Part shown: positions 10,906-22,221 of the stretch, in pieces
Layout: every line of letters begins with the position of its first letter
Position numbering within the stretch: the stretch's first letter is position 1
Assembly (NCBI GenBank): GCA_033032865.1
Contig: JAWHQI010000305.1
Span: 2,917,501-2,981,500, forward strand
Direction: 5' to 3'
Source of the DNA: Dactylorhiza incarnata
Taxonomy: Eukaryota; Streptophyta; Magnoliopsida; Asparagales; Orchidaceae
Length of the DNA stretch: 64,000 bases
Position numbers and translations under genes: made by a program
The notes under the pieces: generated by a model
Database searches by the model: none
What the model was told of the DNA's origin: nothing
The model's input: only the letters and a program-made list of their open reading frames with translations

Positions 10906-11549
10906 ATGGATCCACCTCGAGACTTCAGGGCTAGCTTCAAGGCTCTCTTCGAGAAGGGCCAAACTGACCCAATAGAGCATGGAGCTTTGGTTCGCGTTTA
11001 TGTTGGTGGCTTTTCTTTTTTCGACCTCTCTACCTGCACGGGTTTTAACCCTACTATTTTGCCGACCTGCAGGAACCTGGCGCTGCCAACTCTCTTAGGA
11101 GACGGTGCGAGGAGTCGGACAAGGAGGTGCACGACTTAAAGGCTCAGCTTGCTGAGGCTCGAAGACAGCTAAAGGAGGCAGGGAGAGAAAGAGATGGGCC
11201 TCTGAAGTTATCGACGCCTCCCCCCCCCCCCCCCCCCCCACCTTGCCCGGCTGAAGCAGAGTGTGCTCGGAGGAGGATCGTGACGTCAACGGCCCAAACC
11301 CTAGTGAACCGCCTTCATGGGGCGGGTGCTCTCCGGGACAGCTGGAGGGGGGTCTCTGCCGACGACGTCCTGCACAAATTCCCCCTTCTCCTGAACGACC
11401 TTGACCCGTCTTTTGGCGGCGATGGGTATTCCCCTTGGATGTCGTGGCTGTCAGGGCCCCCTCCTCTCTTGCTGTTTTTTTATATGAACCATGTACCCCT
11501 TGAATGTATTCTTCTTTTCTTCCTGCATATATCAGTACGGGTGGAGTGA
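10906..11549 (+). CDS. Gypsy antisense ORF (aORF), probably spliced
   Basis: Antisense ORFs between integrase and the 3' LTR are known from Tat/RIRE2 elements. Here an ATG (MDPPRDFRASFKALFEKG) follows a TATA box. The first frame runs to 11139, but a second frame that begins after a good acceptor (GACCTGCAG, ending 11072) encodes a charged helical segment, NSLRRRCEESDKEVHD then LKAQLAEARRQLKEA, typical of a coiled coil. A donor near 10990-11002 would join the two in phase, with an intron of about 70-85 nt. The second frame contains a polyproline tract from a poly-C run (about 11219-11239) and stops at 11549. Function unknown; splicing is inferred. Confidence 0.5.
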
Positions 11550-11752
11550 CGGTTTATGTAATATGCGCTGCTACCGAACCAGCTGTTGTGTTAGTGAATC
11601 TCTTAGCTTGTCCTTCTTTTCCCTTACTGTTTGGGGATTTGATGTCTTGTTGCACCAATTACCGAATAACTAGTCGGTCCGACCAGCCTCACCGCCTGCC
11701 AGCACGACTGAGCCCGGCGAATGATCCCTAGTCACGGACCTTGGATATTTGA

Positions 11753-13000
11753 GGCAGAACACCCCTCCGCGTCCTAGGTGCCTTGCTTACCCGGAGACGG
11801 GGGAACTCAACGCCCTCCCAACCCAGTTGGAGGCGGAAGTACCCACCCGCGTCCTAGGTGCCTTGTTTACCCAGAGACGGGGGAACTCAACGCCCTCCCA
11901 ACCCAGTTGGAGGCGGAAGTACCCACCCGCGTCCTAGGTGCCTTGTTTACCCGGAGACGGGGGAACTCAACGCCCTCCCAACCCAGTTGGAGGCGGAAGT
12001 ACCCGCCCGCGTCCTAGGTGTAACGACCCAAAACTTGAAGCGATCCAAAATTGATAAGTAAAACGAAATAAATCAATTTATCGTGCATGTCACGCAATTG
12101 TGTCAATGGAACGACTAAAGGTCGTTGTAATAGATGACATTGTATCATAAAAGGTTATTGAATTTGGTGTGCCAATAATACTTTGAAAGTTGCTCTCTTA
12201 TGATAATTTGATGAAATTGGTGTGCATTAAGACATGTCGCTACAACAATTGTGTACGATAACTTCTAGAACATCCTGGCATAAATGAAATGAAAATAAGT
12301 TTTGATACAGATTTTATGTGGGGTCTGAATAGGGGCCTCACACTAGGTGCCTTGTTTACCCGGAGACGGGGGAACTCAACGCCCTCCCAACCCAGTTGGA
12401 GGCGGAAGTACCTACCCGCGTCCTAGGTTCCTTGTTTACCCGGAGACGGGGGAACTCAACGCCATCCCAACCCAGTTGGAGGCGGAAGTACCCACCTGCG
12501 TCCTAGGTGCCTTGTTTGCCCGGAGACGGGGGAACTCAACGCCCTCCCAACCCAGTTGGAGGCGGAAGTACCCACCCGCGTCCTAGGTGCTTTGTTTACC
12601 CGGAGACGGGGGAACTCAACGCCCTCCCAACCCAGTTGGAGGTGGAAGTACCCACCCGCGTCCTAGGTGCCTTGTTTACCCGGAGACAGGGGAACTCAAC
12701 GCCCTCCCAACCCAGTTGGAGGCGGAAGTACTCGCCCGCGTCCTAGGTGCCTTATTTGCCCGGAGACGGGGGAACTCAACGCCCTCCCAACCCAGTTGGA
12801 GGCGGAAGTACCCACCCGCGTCCTAGGTGCCTTGTTTGCCCGGAGACGGGGGAACTCAACGCCCTCCCAACCCAGTTGGAGGCAGAAGTACCCACCCGCG
12901 TCCTAGGTGCCTTGTTTACCCGGAGACGGGGGAACTCAACGCCCTCCCAACCCAGTTGGAGGCGGAAGTACCCACCCACGTCCTGGGTGCCTTGTTTACT
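11753..13000. repeat. 80-bp tandem array in Gypsy 3' region
   Basis: About eleven copies of an 80-bp unit containing CCTAGGTGCCTTGTTTACCC and CCCAACCCAGTTGGAGGCGG, in two blocks (11753-12018 and 12343-13000) with very low divergence. The blocks are separated by a solo LTR. The period is not a multiple of three, so the repeated 79-aa frames are artefacts. Confidence 0.93.
12019..12342 (+). mobile_element. Short solo LTR inside the 80-bp array
   Basis: A 324-bp AT-rich sequence beginning TGTAACGACCC and ending GGGCCTCACA, flanked by perfect 5-bp duplications CTAGG (12014-12018 and 12343-12347). TG...CA ends with a 5-bp TSD mark an LTR. The start resembles that of the LTR at 62956 (TGTAACAACCC). 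Its small size means either a tiny LTR family or an internally deleted LTR. Strand is inferred from the TGTAAC start. Confidence 0.75.
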
Positions 13001-13131
13001 CTTCTTCTTCGAGTTCTGCCAACTTATACTCCTGTCGGCTACAGTAATTATCATAAGCTGGAGTAGAAATCTGGTTAAAGAGAAAATCAGCATATTTACT
13101 ATGGATAAAAACGTTTAAGATCATCGCCACT

Positions 13132-13812
13132 TCAAGTATTACCGAGGGGGATCCCCTCAACGTTTTGAAGGCGATACCCACCGGACTTCAGGGCTTCCAA
13201 GATTACATAGGGCCCCTCCCAATTGGGCTGGAGCTTTCCTACGTTCGCCGACCTTCCCGTGGCGTCGACCTTTTTGAGGACTAGGTCCCCTGGGGCGAAT
13301 TGCTTGATCCTGATATTCTTATCGAAGTACCTGGCCATCCGGCGCTTCACCTCCTCCTGTCGAACCGTGGCAAGGTCTCGGAGCTCCTCGACCATGTCCA
13401 GCGAGAGCCTTTGCTCCTCTTCATTGTCAAGTCTCCAGTCTTCGTCTCCCTCCTCGGCGGCTACGACCCGGGAGGATCTGACCTCGAATTCTACTGGGAG
13501 CACGACTTCCGACCCATGTGAGAGTTTGAATGGCGTTTCTCCCGTTGCCGTATTGGGCGTTGTCCTCAAGGCCCATAAGACCGAGGGAAGATGCTCCACC
13601 CAGCTCCCTTTTAGGTTTTCCACCTTCTTCTTCAGCAGGTTGACTATGACCTTGTTCGCGGCTTCTACCTGCCCATTGCTTCGAGGGTGATGAACAGAGG
13701 CAAAACGGAGGTCGATGCCCACTTGACCGCAGAAGTTAATGAGTTCATCGCTAGCGAACTGTGGTCCGTTGTCTGTCACTATGGCGAGGGGGAGCCCGCG
13801 CCTGCAAATTAT
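13132..13812 (-). pseudogene. Gypsy integrase, C-terminal part
   Basis: Continues the integrase frame that is broken at the SIRE target site (13808-13812). It contains the second catalytic Asp in TDNGPQF and the Glu in SNGQVEAANK, then the C-terminal DNA-binding region with GDLVLKK and NWEGPY. A TGA at 13132 falls where such integrases usually carry a conserved Trp, so the last residues would be lost. The first part of the protein lies 11 kb away at 24916-26396. Confidence 0.9.
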
Positions 13813-15087
13813 TGTTGGAGCATGCGTTTCGCACTCCTCCGGTTTGATAATAACAAAGTCCCTTTTGTATTTGATTCTATTTTCATTAATGGTGTGCAGA
13901 TAACAGGTATGAGATGTTCACATTGCTGCTGGAGCTAAAATTGAATGTGGGAAAATTTCACTGTCGGAAAATTCCGACAACCACTATCGCCCAGGCGACA
14001 GCAGAGAAGTTACAACTACTTCCCTCCACGGCAGATCGACGAAAGACAGTTTTGCGCTGTCGGAATTCCGACAGCGATGTCGCCCAGGCGACAGCTCGGC
14101 GGTTACCACAACTGCCCACGTCTCCACCCACGACCGGCAGTTTTGCACTGTCGGAAATCCGACATCGATGTCGCCCAGGCGACAGCTCGACGGTTACACC
14201 AACTGCCCACGACTCCACCCACGACGGCACTCCAGCGGCAGTTTTGCGCTGTCGGAAAATTCCGACAGTCACTGTCGCCCAGGCGACAGTGAATTTCTAT
14301 AAATTGGTTCCTTTGGTTCGTGCATTCCAAGCTTTTGAGAATTCCAGTCCCTTCCTGAGTGCATACGAACCAGAGAGCTCCAGAACCTCCTCAACTCCCA
14401 TTTGTGCAAAGAAGGATTGAAGATTGAAGACGAGATCGGGCGTGCTTCTACATCATCGATCATCTCGAGGCTTCAACAATCCATTCAGAGATCTGATCTT
14501 CTAGGGAGTTGTTCTTTTCATATTGTATTTTCATTCACATATTTTTCATTTTGTATTGGTAGGGAAAATCGCTTCCTTGTGCGGAGCGTCTAAGTCCTTG
14601 CGCGGCTTAGGGGAAAATCGCTTCCTTGTGCGGAGCGTCCAAGTCCTTGCGTGGCTTGGTGGGAAATCGTGGCCTTGTGTGCTACGTCTAGATCTTGGGA
14701 AGATCTAGAGGATAGGCTTGGGCTTGGTCTTGGGAGAGACAAGCGATAGCCTTCCGATCCTTGGGAGAAGGATTGGTAAACCAAAATTATTGTATTTTTA
14801 TTATCATAATTGTGCCTTGATCTTAAGCATTGTTAAGATCATTTTTATTGTATGCAAATTTCATGATTAATATAATTATGCTCTTTTCACTAATTGCAAT
14901 TTTGTTTGCTTAAATCTTTATCTTAGAAATTTGTGTTTGGTTAAATACAAAAATTACATTGGTTTAAAATTATTTATAAGTAACCTTTTTAGTAAAGTAA
15001 AATTTGTCTAAAAATTATTAAGTAAAAATTATATTTTTAAACACACCCTTATTCACCCCCCCTCTAAGGGCGTCACACGATCCAACA
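13813..15087 (+). repeat. 5' LTR of SIRE Copia
   Basis: 1275 bp, TGTTGGAGCATG...CGATCCAACA. U3 holds four A-B palindrome pairs followed by TATAAA at 14298-14303. A duplicated segment of about 55 bp (GGGAAAATCGCTTCCTTGTG) occurs near 14561-14680. Confidence 0.95.
13963..14303 (+). promoter_or_regulatory. SIRE LTR promoter: four A-B palindrome pairs and TATA box
   Basis: Palindrome A (GTCGGAAAATTCCGAC or a 14-bp form) lies at 13963-13978, 14059-14072, 14150-14163 and 14251-14266. Palindrome B (CTGTCGCCCAGGCGACAG or a variant) lies at 13984-14001, about 14077-14094, 14168-14185 and 14272-14289. Each B follows its A after about 5 bp. TATAAA begins at 14298, 8 bp after the last B. Palindrome-rich cis regions are known from Sirevirus LTRs; the activity of these sites is inferred. 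Confidence 0.75.
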
Positions 15088-15089
15088 AG

Positions 15090-15107
15090 TGGTATCAGAG
15101 CTAGGTT
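15090..15107 (+). other. Primer binding site of SIRE Copia
   Basis: TGGTATCAGAGCTAGGTT, initiator-Met tRNA type, 2 nt after the 5' LTR. Confidence 0.95.
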
Positions 15108-15136
15108 ACTCCAAAACGGTTTTACCACCGGGAGTA

Positions 15137-17061
15137 ATGGCGCACAACGATCACGCGTTCGTTGAGGGGCAAGGAATTAGTAGGCCACCACTTTTTACGG
15201 GCACAGACTACAATTATTGGAAAACACGTATGCGTTGTTTTCTAATTGCGCTAGATATAGAAGTCTGGAATATGGTAGAATCTAGTTACACTTCTCCAAC
15301 ATTTGTTGTAGGAGATGTAACCATGGATAAGCCCAAAGACAAGTGGGATGACAACGATAAATTAAAATGTAAGAACAATGCAAAAGCCATGAATGCTTTA
15401 TTTTGCGCACTAGATCGCACTGAATTTAATAGAGTTTGTGCTTGTAATACTGCATTTGAAATTTATTAGAAATCACTCATGAAGGTACTTCGCAGGTAAA
15501 GGATTCAAAGCTATTTCAACTAGAATCTGAATTTGAAAGGTTCAAAATGGAGGTAGATGAAGAGATTGATACGATGTACACACGATTTACAAAAATCGTG
15601 AATGACTCAAAGGTGCTAGGAAAGGTGTTCTCAAATGGAGATTTGGTAAGGAAAATCTTAAGATCACTTCCCCCGAAGTTCAATCCTAAAGTGGCAGCAA
15701 TTTCCGAGTCACATGATCTTAAGACCCTAAAATTGGAGAGCCTCATTGGGAACTTGAAAACTCATGAAGTTGAATTGAAAATTCAACAACAAGAGTATAT
15801 GGAGCCAAGGAAGAAGGGATTGGCTCTAAGATCAAAGAAGGAAGAAACTAGTGATTCTGAGGAGGATGAAGAAGATGAGGAAAGTTTATTTGTTAAAAAA
15901 TTTAGAAAATTTATGAAAAATCCGGAGAGAAGAAATTCGTTTAAGAAGTATTTTAAGAAGGAAACCTTTAGGAAGAAAAAAGGAAAGGAAGGCGATGAGG
16001 AGGAAGAGAGACCGCCACCGGAGTGCTATCACTGCAAGAAGTTAGGACACATTCGAAGCAAGTGTCCAAAGTACTTGAAAGAACTTAAAGAAAAGAAGCA
16101 CAAAGGGTCGAAGAAGGTGTTGAAGGCGGAAACCTGGGATGATACTACTTCTGAGGATGCAAGCAGTTCCGACTCAAGTAAAGAGGAGGAGGCCAACATA
16201 TGCTTAATGGGAAAGAGCGTCATATCTGATGACGAATGCAGTGTCCAAAGCGACACTGAGGTAACTCCTCCAACCTATGATGAATTATTCTCTGAATTTT
16301 TAAAGACTTGCAAATTTTTTGAAAAAAGTTTAAAAGATAATGATCTTCTAAAATCTGAAAATGGAATTTTACTTAAAGAAAACAAAAAATTGTTAAATGA
16401 AATTAAGACTATTGGAAAAAGAGATATTTCTTGCCAAGAGTGTGATCACTTTTGGGAAAGAATTAATGAACTTGAAGAATCTCTTTCCAAATCTCATTCT
16501 ACAATAAAAGTACTTACTAAAAAGAATGAGATTTTAGAGAGAGATCTGAAATCTTCAATTTCCAAGGTCCATGAGGGAAAGAAATCTTTTGAACGTAGAT
16601 GCGTAAATCTAGTATCCGAGAATACAAATATGAGAAACCAGATTCATGACTTAACACTAGCCATGAAAAAATTTGGAATGGGCCGAAGATCACTGGATAT
16701 GATCTTAGGATACCAACGCCATGGATCTGGAAGGTTTGGGCTCGGATACACATCTGGAAGCTGTCGCCCGGCGACAACCACTGTCGCCGGCGACAGTGAA
16801 AAGTCCAGAAAATTCACTTTTAAAAATTCTAAAATTAATGAACTGATAAATACTGCATCCTCATCCAGTAAAAGTCCAGAAAAGTTATACTCTTCTAAAT
16901 ACATTACTTGTGCCAAATGCAATAGATTTGGTCACACTACGGACTCTTGCTGGAAAGAAGGAAAAAGTAAAATTAAACAAATCTGGGTGCCTAAGGCTTC
17001 TACCTATACTATGGGTGGAACCACTTGGGTAACCAGATCTTTACTCACCTCTTCTTTCTAG
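15137..17061 (+). pseudogene. SIRE gag, one frameshift
   Basis: Structural protein forming the particle and binding RNA. It starts at ATG 15137 (MAHNDHAFVEGQ) with a Copia-type gag domain (LFTGTDYNYWKTRMR). A TAG at 15467-15469 ends the first frame; matching gag sequence continues in another frame from about 15470, so a small indel lies there. The second frame carries a Lys/Glu-rich stretch, a CCHC knuckle at 16024-16065 (CYHCKKLGHIRSKC), a coiled-coil-like region, and a second CCHC at 16909-16950 (CAKCNRFGHTTDSC). Two tandem B palindromes (16761-16796) lie inside this coding part. It ends at TAG 17059-17061, directly followed in frame by protease. Confidence 0.88.
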
Positions 17062-20000
17062 GTGTGTTGGCAGGCTAAGGACAAAGAAGACGTGTGGTAC
17101 TTAGACTCGGGTTGTTCAAAGCACATGACGGGCAATAAAGAGAAGTTCCTTAGCCTGGAGATGAAGAAAGGAGGAGTTGTTATATTCGGTGACAATGGAA
17201 AAGGAAAAATCATCGGCATCGGTGTTGTGGGTAACGAAAATTTTTCAATTTCAAATGTTTTATTTGTAGAAGGATTAAAGCATAATTTGATTTCTATTAG
17301 TCAATTATGTGATAAGGGTTTAAATGTTTTATTTGAATCTTCTACAAATTTATGCAAAATTATTAATTCCAAAACAAATGAAATTGTTTTTACCGCACCT
17401 AGATGTCATAATGTATATATGATTAAATTTCTTGATTTTTCAAATTCTACTTTAAAATGTTTTTTTATCAAAAAATGATGAATTAGATTTATGGCATAGG
17501 CGACTTGGACATGCTAGTGCCAAGTTAATTTCAAAACTTTCAAAAGATAAATTAATTAAAGGTTTACCTTTGCTAAATGGAAATTTATCTTCTTCACTAT
17601 GTGTGCCTTGCCAAAAAGGAAAATTTTCAAAATCTTCTTTCAAAAGTAAAAACATTATTTCTACCACTAGGCCACTTCAATTAATACATATGGATTTATT
17701 TGGGCCAATTGGAATTTCTAGCTTAGGAGGTAGAAAATACACATTTGTATTGATTGATGATTATTCTCGTTTTTGTTGGACTTTATTTTTAACCTCCAAA
17801 TCCGATGCATTTTCAGAATTTTCAAAATTATGTTTGCGTATCCAAAATGAATTTGAGTTAAAAATTAAACGCATACGATCGGATCATGGAGGAGAATTTG
17901 AAAATGAAAAGTTTATTTCTTTTTGTACGGAGTTAGGAATTAAACATGAATTTTCCGCTCCACGCACACCACAGCAAAATGGTGTAGTGGAGAGGAAAAA
18001 TAGAACTCTTCAAGAGTTAGCCCGTACAATGTTATCTGAATTTAAATTACCAAAATCTTTTTGGGCTGAAGCGGTTAGCACGGCTTGTTATGTAATTAAT
18101 AGAGTAATGCTTCGCCATATTTTAAAATTAACTCCTTATGAATTAATATTTAGTAAACAACCAAATGTTTCTTATTTCAAAGTTTTTGGTTGTAAATGTT
18201 TTATTTTGAATTCTAAAGATTCCTTAGGAAAATTTGATGAAAAATGTGATGAAGGTATTTTTATTGGCTATTCTTCAACTAGTAAAGCTTATAGAGTTTT
18301 AAATAAAAGAGCAAAAATAGTTGAAGAATCTATTCATGTTAGGTTTGATGAGTTTGCTTCATGTGTAGAAAAGAAAATTACAGGAAATGAAGATGAACTC
18401 CTTCCCACGGTGGAGAATGATGAAGAAGAACTTGGAGAAAATGAAGAAGAAAAAGAAGAAGAAAGAGAAGAAGAAAGAGGAGAAGAAGATAGAGAAGAAG
18501 AAGAAAGAGAAGGATATGTGCCTCCAAGTGAATTGAGATTCTCAAAGGATCATCCAAAGGAGCTTATCATTGGAGATCCGCAAAAAGGGGTTAGTACTCG
18601 TTCATCACTACATGTTTTATTTTCAAACCTTTGTTTTGTTTCTGAAATAGAACCAAAAGATGTTTCCACCGCTTTAAATGATGAATTTTGGTTTTTAGCT
18701 ATGAATGAAGAACTTAATCAATTTGAACGTAATAAGGTTTGGAATCTTGTAGAACGACCAAAAAATCATCCTGTAGTTGGTGTTAAGTGGATTTTTAAAA
18801 ATAAAATGGATAATGAATCTAGAATTGTTAGAAATAAAGCCAGATTAGTTGCAAAAGGTTATGCACAAATTGAAGGGGTAGATTTTGATGAAACTTTTGC
18901 ACTCGTAGCAAGACTAGAAGCGGTTAGAATATTTCTTGCATTTGCTTGTTTTAAAAGATTTAAATTATATCAAATGGATGTCAAAACCGCATTTTTAAAC
19001 GGGTATATAAAAGAAGAAGTATATGTAGAACAACCCCCTGGCTTTATAAATGAGAAATATCCAAATTATGTTTATAAATTAGATAAAGCGCTTTATGGAT
19101 TAAAACAAGCGCCTCGTGCTTGGTATGATCGATTAACTCAATATTTGTTAAAGCACGATTATAAAATTGGAAGTGCTGATTCTACACTCTTCATTAAGCA
19201 AATTGATCATGATTTAGTTATTTTACAAATTTATGTTGATGATATTATATTTGGAGCCACTAATGAAGAGTTGTGTAATGAAGTAGTTCAAATTATGAAA
19301 AATGAATTTGAAATGAGTATGGTTGGAGAACTTTCATATTTTCTAGGTTTTCAAATTACACAAAAACATGATGGAATTTTTATATGTCAAACCAAATATA
19401 TTCATGATATGTTAAAAAGATTTGGATTTGAAAACCTTAAGCATGCAAACACTCCTATGAGTACTTCACTAAAATTAGGAAAAGATGAAAGTGGTGTTTC
19501 AATTGAACAAACCCTTTATAGAAGTATGATAGGGTCTTTATTGTATTTAACCGCATCTAGACCTGATATTATGTTTGCCGTTTGTTTATGTGCTAGATTT
19601 CAAGCTAATCCTAAAGAGTCACATTTAAAAGCGGTGAAACGTATCTTTAGATATCTCATTGGAACATCAAAATTAGGTTTGTGGTATCCTCATAATGATT
19701 CTTTTATTTTGCATGGTTTTTTCGGATTCTGATTATGCGGGATGTTCTTTAGATAGGAAAAGCACTAGTGGCACTTGTCACTTTATCGGCCCTTCACTTA
19801 TTTCATGGTCGAGTGGGAAACAGAATTCTGTTGCCCTCTCTACCACCGAGGCCGAATATATTGCACTAGGTAGTTGTTGTGCCCAAGCACTTTGGATGTC
19901 CCAAACGTTAGAAGATTTTGGCATACAACAAAGTAGTGTAGAATTAAAGTGTGATAATAAAAGTGCTATAGACTTAACAAACAATCCCGTATTACATTCT

Positions 20001-20180
20001 AGATCTAAGCATATAGACGTCCGACATCATTTTATAAGGGATCACATTAAGCAGGGTAATATAAAAATCAACTTTATAGGCACGGAAAATCAAATAGCGG
20101 ATATATTCACTAAGCCGTTATCGGATTCCCGTTTTTCTATGCTTAGGCTAGAATTGGGCATTCTAGACATTTCACAATGA
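17062..20180 (+). pseudogene. SIRE pol: protease, integrase, RT, RNase H with frameshifts
   Basis: Protease motif DSGCSKHMTG opens the region, in frame with gag after one TAG. A frame change occurs in a T run near 17461-17467. Pol then continues with the pre-integrase zinc region ([10 protein letters not shown]), integrase D42, D105 and E141 (residues from 17570), and RT with [10 protein letters not shown] at 19232. A second frame change occurs in a T run at 19719-19724. RNase H (STTEAEYIALGS) then runs to TGA at 20180. The domains are otherwise well preserved. Both breaks sit in homopolymers, so sequencing error is a real alternative to mutation. Confidence 0.9.
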
Positions 20181-20470
20181 ATATATCACAATTTAAAGCC
20201 TATAAAATAAAAAATTATTATCACAAAACATAAACAATGTAAAAACAAAAAGCCAAAATTCTAAAAATCAAAACATAAAATTTCAAAGGACTTAACAAAA
20301 ATTCAACATCATTAATATTACATCAATATTGTTCACATAAAAACAGTAGAACAAACTTAAGGATCAAGTTCTTTAAACAAAAACAGAAATCTAAAGAAGT
20401 TCACTATCGCCCAGGCGACAGTGGAAGTCGGAATTTTCCGACATCGCCCAGCAGCAGCAGCATCATAAAA

Positions 20471-21586
20471 CTACTCTGAATCTTCATAACCAGCCCCGCT
20501 GCTCTCTGGACAATCTTCTGGAGGTCCTCGTCTCACGGCTTTGCCACGGCGAGTTCGCCTCACCGATTGGCGTGGCGGTTCTTCGTCCGGAACTTGCCAT
20601 TCGGCCTCTTCCTCCGGAGTTGGTTTCAACTTCAGACCTTTGACGAGAAACTTCATAAATTTCTGCATTCGACTACGGTCCTTCTTCACTCCCCTCTTGT
20701 GATCCTCTAATGAATCACGCAAATCATCAATGGACTCTCGTAGTGATCCTGCCCTAGAAATGGTCGGCTCTCTAATCTCAATCCCCGGATGAGCTTTTCT
20801 CTGCGGCTTCTTCACCTTCATTGAACCCGTATAATATATTTCCGGGTAACAATCATCCAAATAAGCACCTTGCACTATCCATCCATACTTCTTGTAGAGT
20901 ACACGCTGTATTACCGCCCCCATTGGCAGCGTATGAACCTTCACCCATCTTGGATGCTTTAATCTATACGCATACCTAATCTGGGCGAGTATGAAGTCCG
21001 CCACATCAAAAAGCTCATCCTCCATAATATAGTATGTAAAGAGGGTCAACTGAGCCGTAATACTTCTTGTGTCTCCACTCTTCAACATCACTGAATTCCT
21101 TAATATATCTTGGACTAAGAACGCATCCGGAGTAAGTGAGGTAACTTCAGTGGTAAGAGTCTTCTTTTGATTCCCATGTAAACTCATGTTTACAAGGGTC
21201 CAATCTCTATCCTTTCGATAATTCTCCACTATATCAGGCATATTCTCACTCATCACTAGTCCAAATTCCTCTCGAAGATCAACATGTGTTATTTCCACAT
21301 GTTGACCTTGGATCTTTGATCTCACTCCGCCATCCAATTCAGTGAAATTTGGGTCTTCCAAATGGTTATAAAATTCACGAATGAAAAAGGAAGAAAACCC
21401 CTCTGGTGTGATTATTGAAATTATACCTGCGTTCGCAAGCCGATCATAGATATGATCGTGCTTTGGCGACTCAAATTCCACATACTTCGCTATTCCAACA
21501 ATAGCCTTCTCCACCCCCGGAAAAACTTGATATGAAGTATATGCATCTTCCGAAGTACTCTTTCGAGCTTTGGAACTGGAAGTCAT
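20471..21586 (-). CDS. SIRE antisense ORF, putative plant transposon protein type
   Basis: A clean 371-aa frame on the strand opposite to gag-pol, between pol and the 3' LTR. I start it at ATG 21586 (MTSSSKARKSTS), 1 nt after a good splice acceptor; an 18-residue upstream extension exists. Residues 65-240 resemble the 'putative plant transposon protein' domain (Pfam PF20167, from memory): FIREFYNHLEDP, VDLREEFGLVMSE, then LFTYYIMEDELFDVADFIL and LPMGAVIQRVLYKKYGW. A charged helix (RESIDDLRDSLEDHKRG) and a basic tail (RRTRRGKAVRR, NLS-like) follow. It has its own TATA box and a probable 5'UTR intron. The function of this family is unknown to me. A chance frame is unlikely given length, composition and promoter. 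Confidence 0.8.
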   Translation of the reverse strand: MTSSSKARKSTSEDAYTSYQVFPGVEKAIVGIAKYVEFESPKHDHIYDRLANAGIISIITPEGFSSFFIREFYNHLEDPNFTELDGGVRSKIQGQHVEITHVDLREEFGLVMSENMPDIVENYRKDRDWTLVNMSLHGNQKKTLTTEVTSLTPDAFLVQDILRNSVMLKSGDTRSITAQLTLFTYYIMEDELFDVADFILAQIRYAYRLKHPRWVKVHTLPMGAVIQRVLYKKYGWIVQGAYLDDCYPEIYYTGSMKVKKPQRKAHPGIEIREPTISRAGSLRESIDDLRDSLEDHKRGVKKDRSRMQKFMKFLVKGLKLKPTPEEEAEWQVPDEEPPRQSVRRTRRGKAVRRGPPEDCPESSGAGYEDSE

Positions 21587-21587
21587 T

Positions 21588-22126
21588 CTGCAATAACATA
21601 CAAAAAATTTTTGATTAAACATGGTATCACAATTGTGCACTGGAACACTGTCGCCCAGGCGACAGTGACTGTCGGAAATTTCCGACAGCCCTCCAAGTGA
21701 TTTTCTCTCAAAATTTTACATATACTTCCAGATCTACTCAAAATAAATGTTATTTCAACATCAAGTTTTAAAAAAAATATATATCTTTTTTTTTAAATCA
21801 ACATATTCTACAAATCCTTTACTATTCATCATCTTCCACCTTCTTCTCTAAACTAGATCTACAAAAATCCTTTAGAAAATGACAAATGGAAACCTTCATC
21901 ACAAAATCAAAAAGAAATTTAACAAAGATAAAAAAAATTTCAAAGATCCACCAAGATCCACTTGTTTTAAACTAGATCTACATTTTTAAAATCAAAAAAA
22001 AAATTCAAAACCTACACCATTCATCAAAAATCAAAATGAAAACTTCATCTTCTTTCTTCTCTCCTTTAAAAATCAAAAATCCCTAAACAATTTTGGGTTA
22101 AAAACATAAAAATCAAAATTCCATAC
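21588..22126 (-). other. Predicted 5'UTR intron of the antisense ORF
   Basis: On the minus strand the donor TAAG|GTATGG (exon end 22127) and acceptor TTTTTTGTATGTTATTGCAG| (intron end 21588) bound 539 nt of U-rich sequence, typical for plant introns. Exon 1 would be about 70 nt. An A-B pair lies inside it (21648-21686). Confidence 0.5.
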
Positions 22127-22221
22127 CTTAGATCTAGAGATGTCGCCGACTTCCGACAGCCTTCCTCACGTTTTTAACTCCAGGAAATGATGTACAATAG
22201 GGTTTGACTCGGTCTGATGCC

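Noticed and set aside
11753..13000. CRISPR-like array
   Set aside because: Units abut without unique spacers and the genome is a plant's.
11749..13118. Repeated 79-aa proteins
   Set aside because: Same 80-bp unit read over and over; the period is not a multiple of three and start codons fall inside the repeats.
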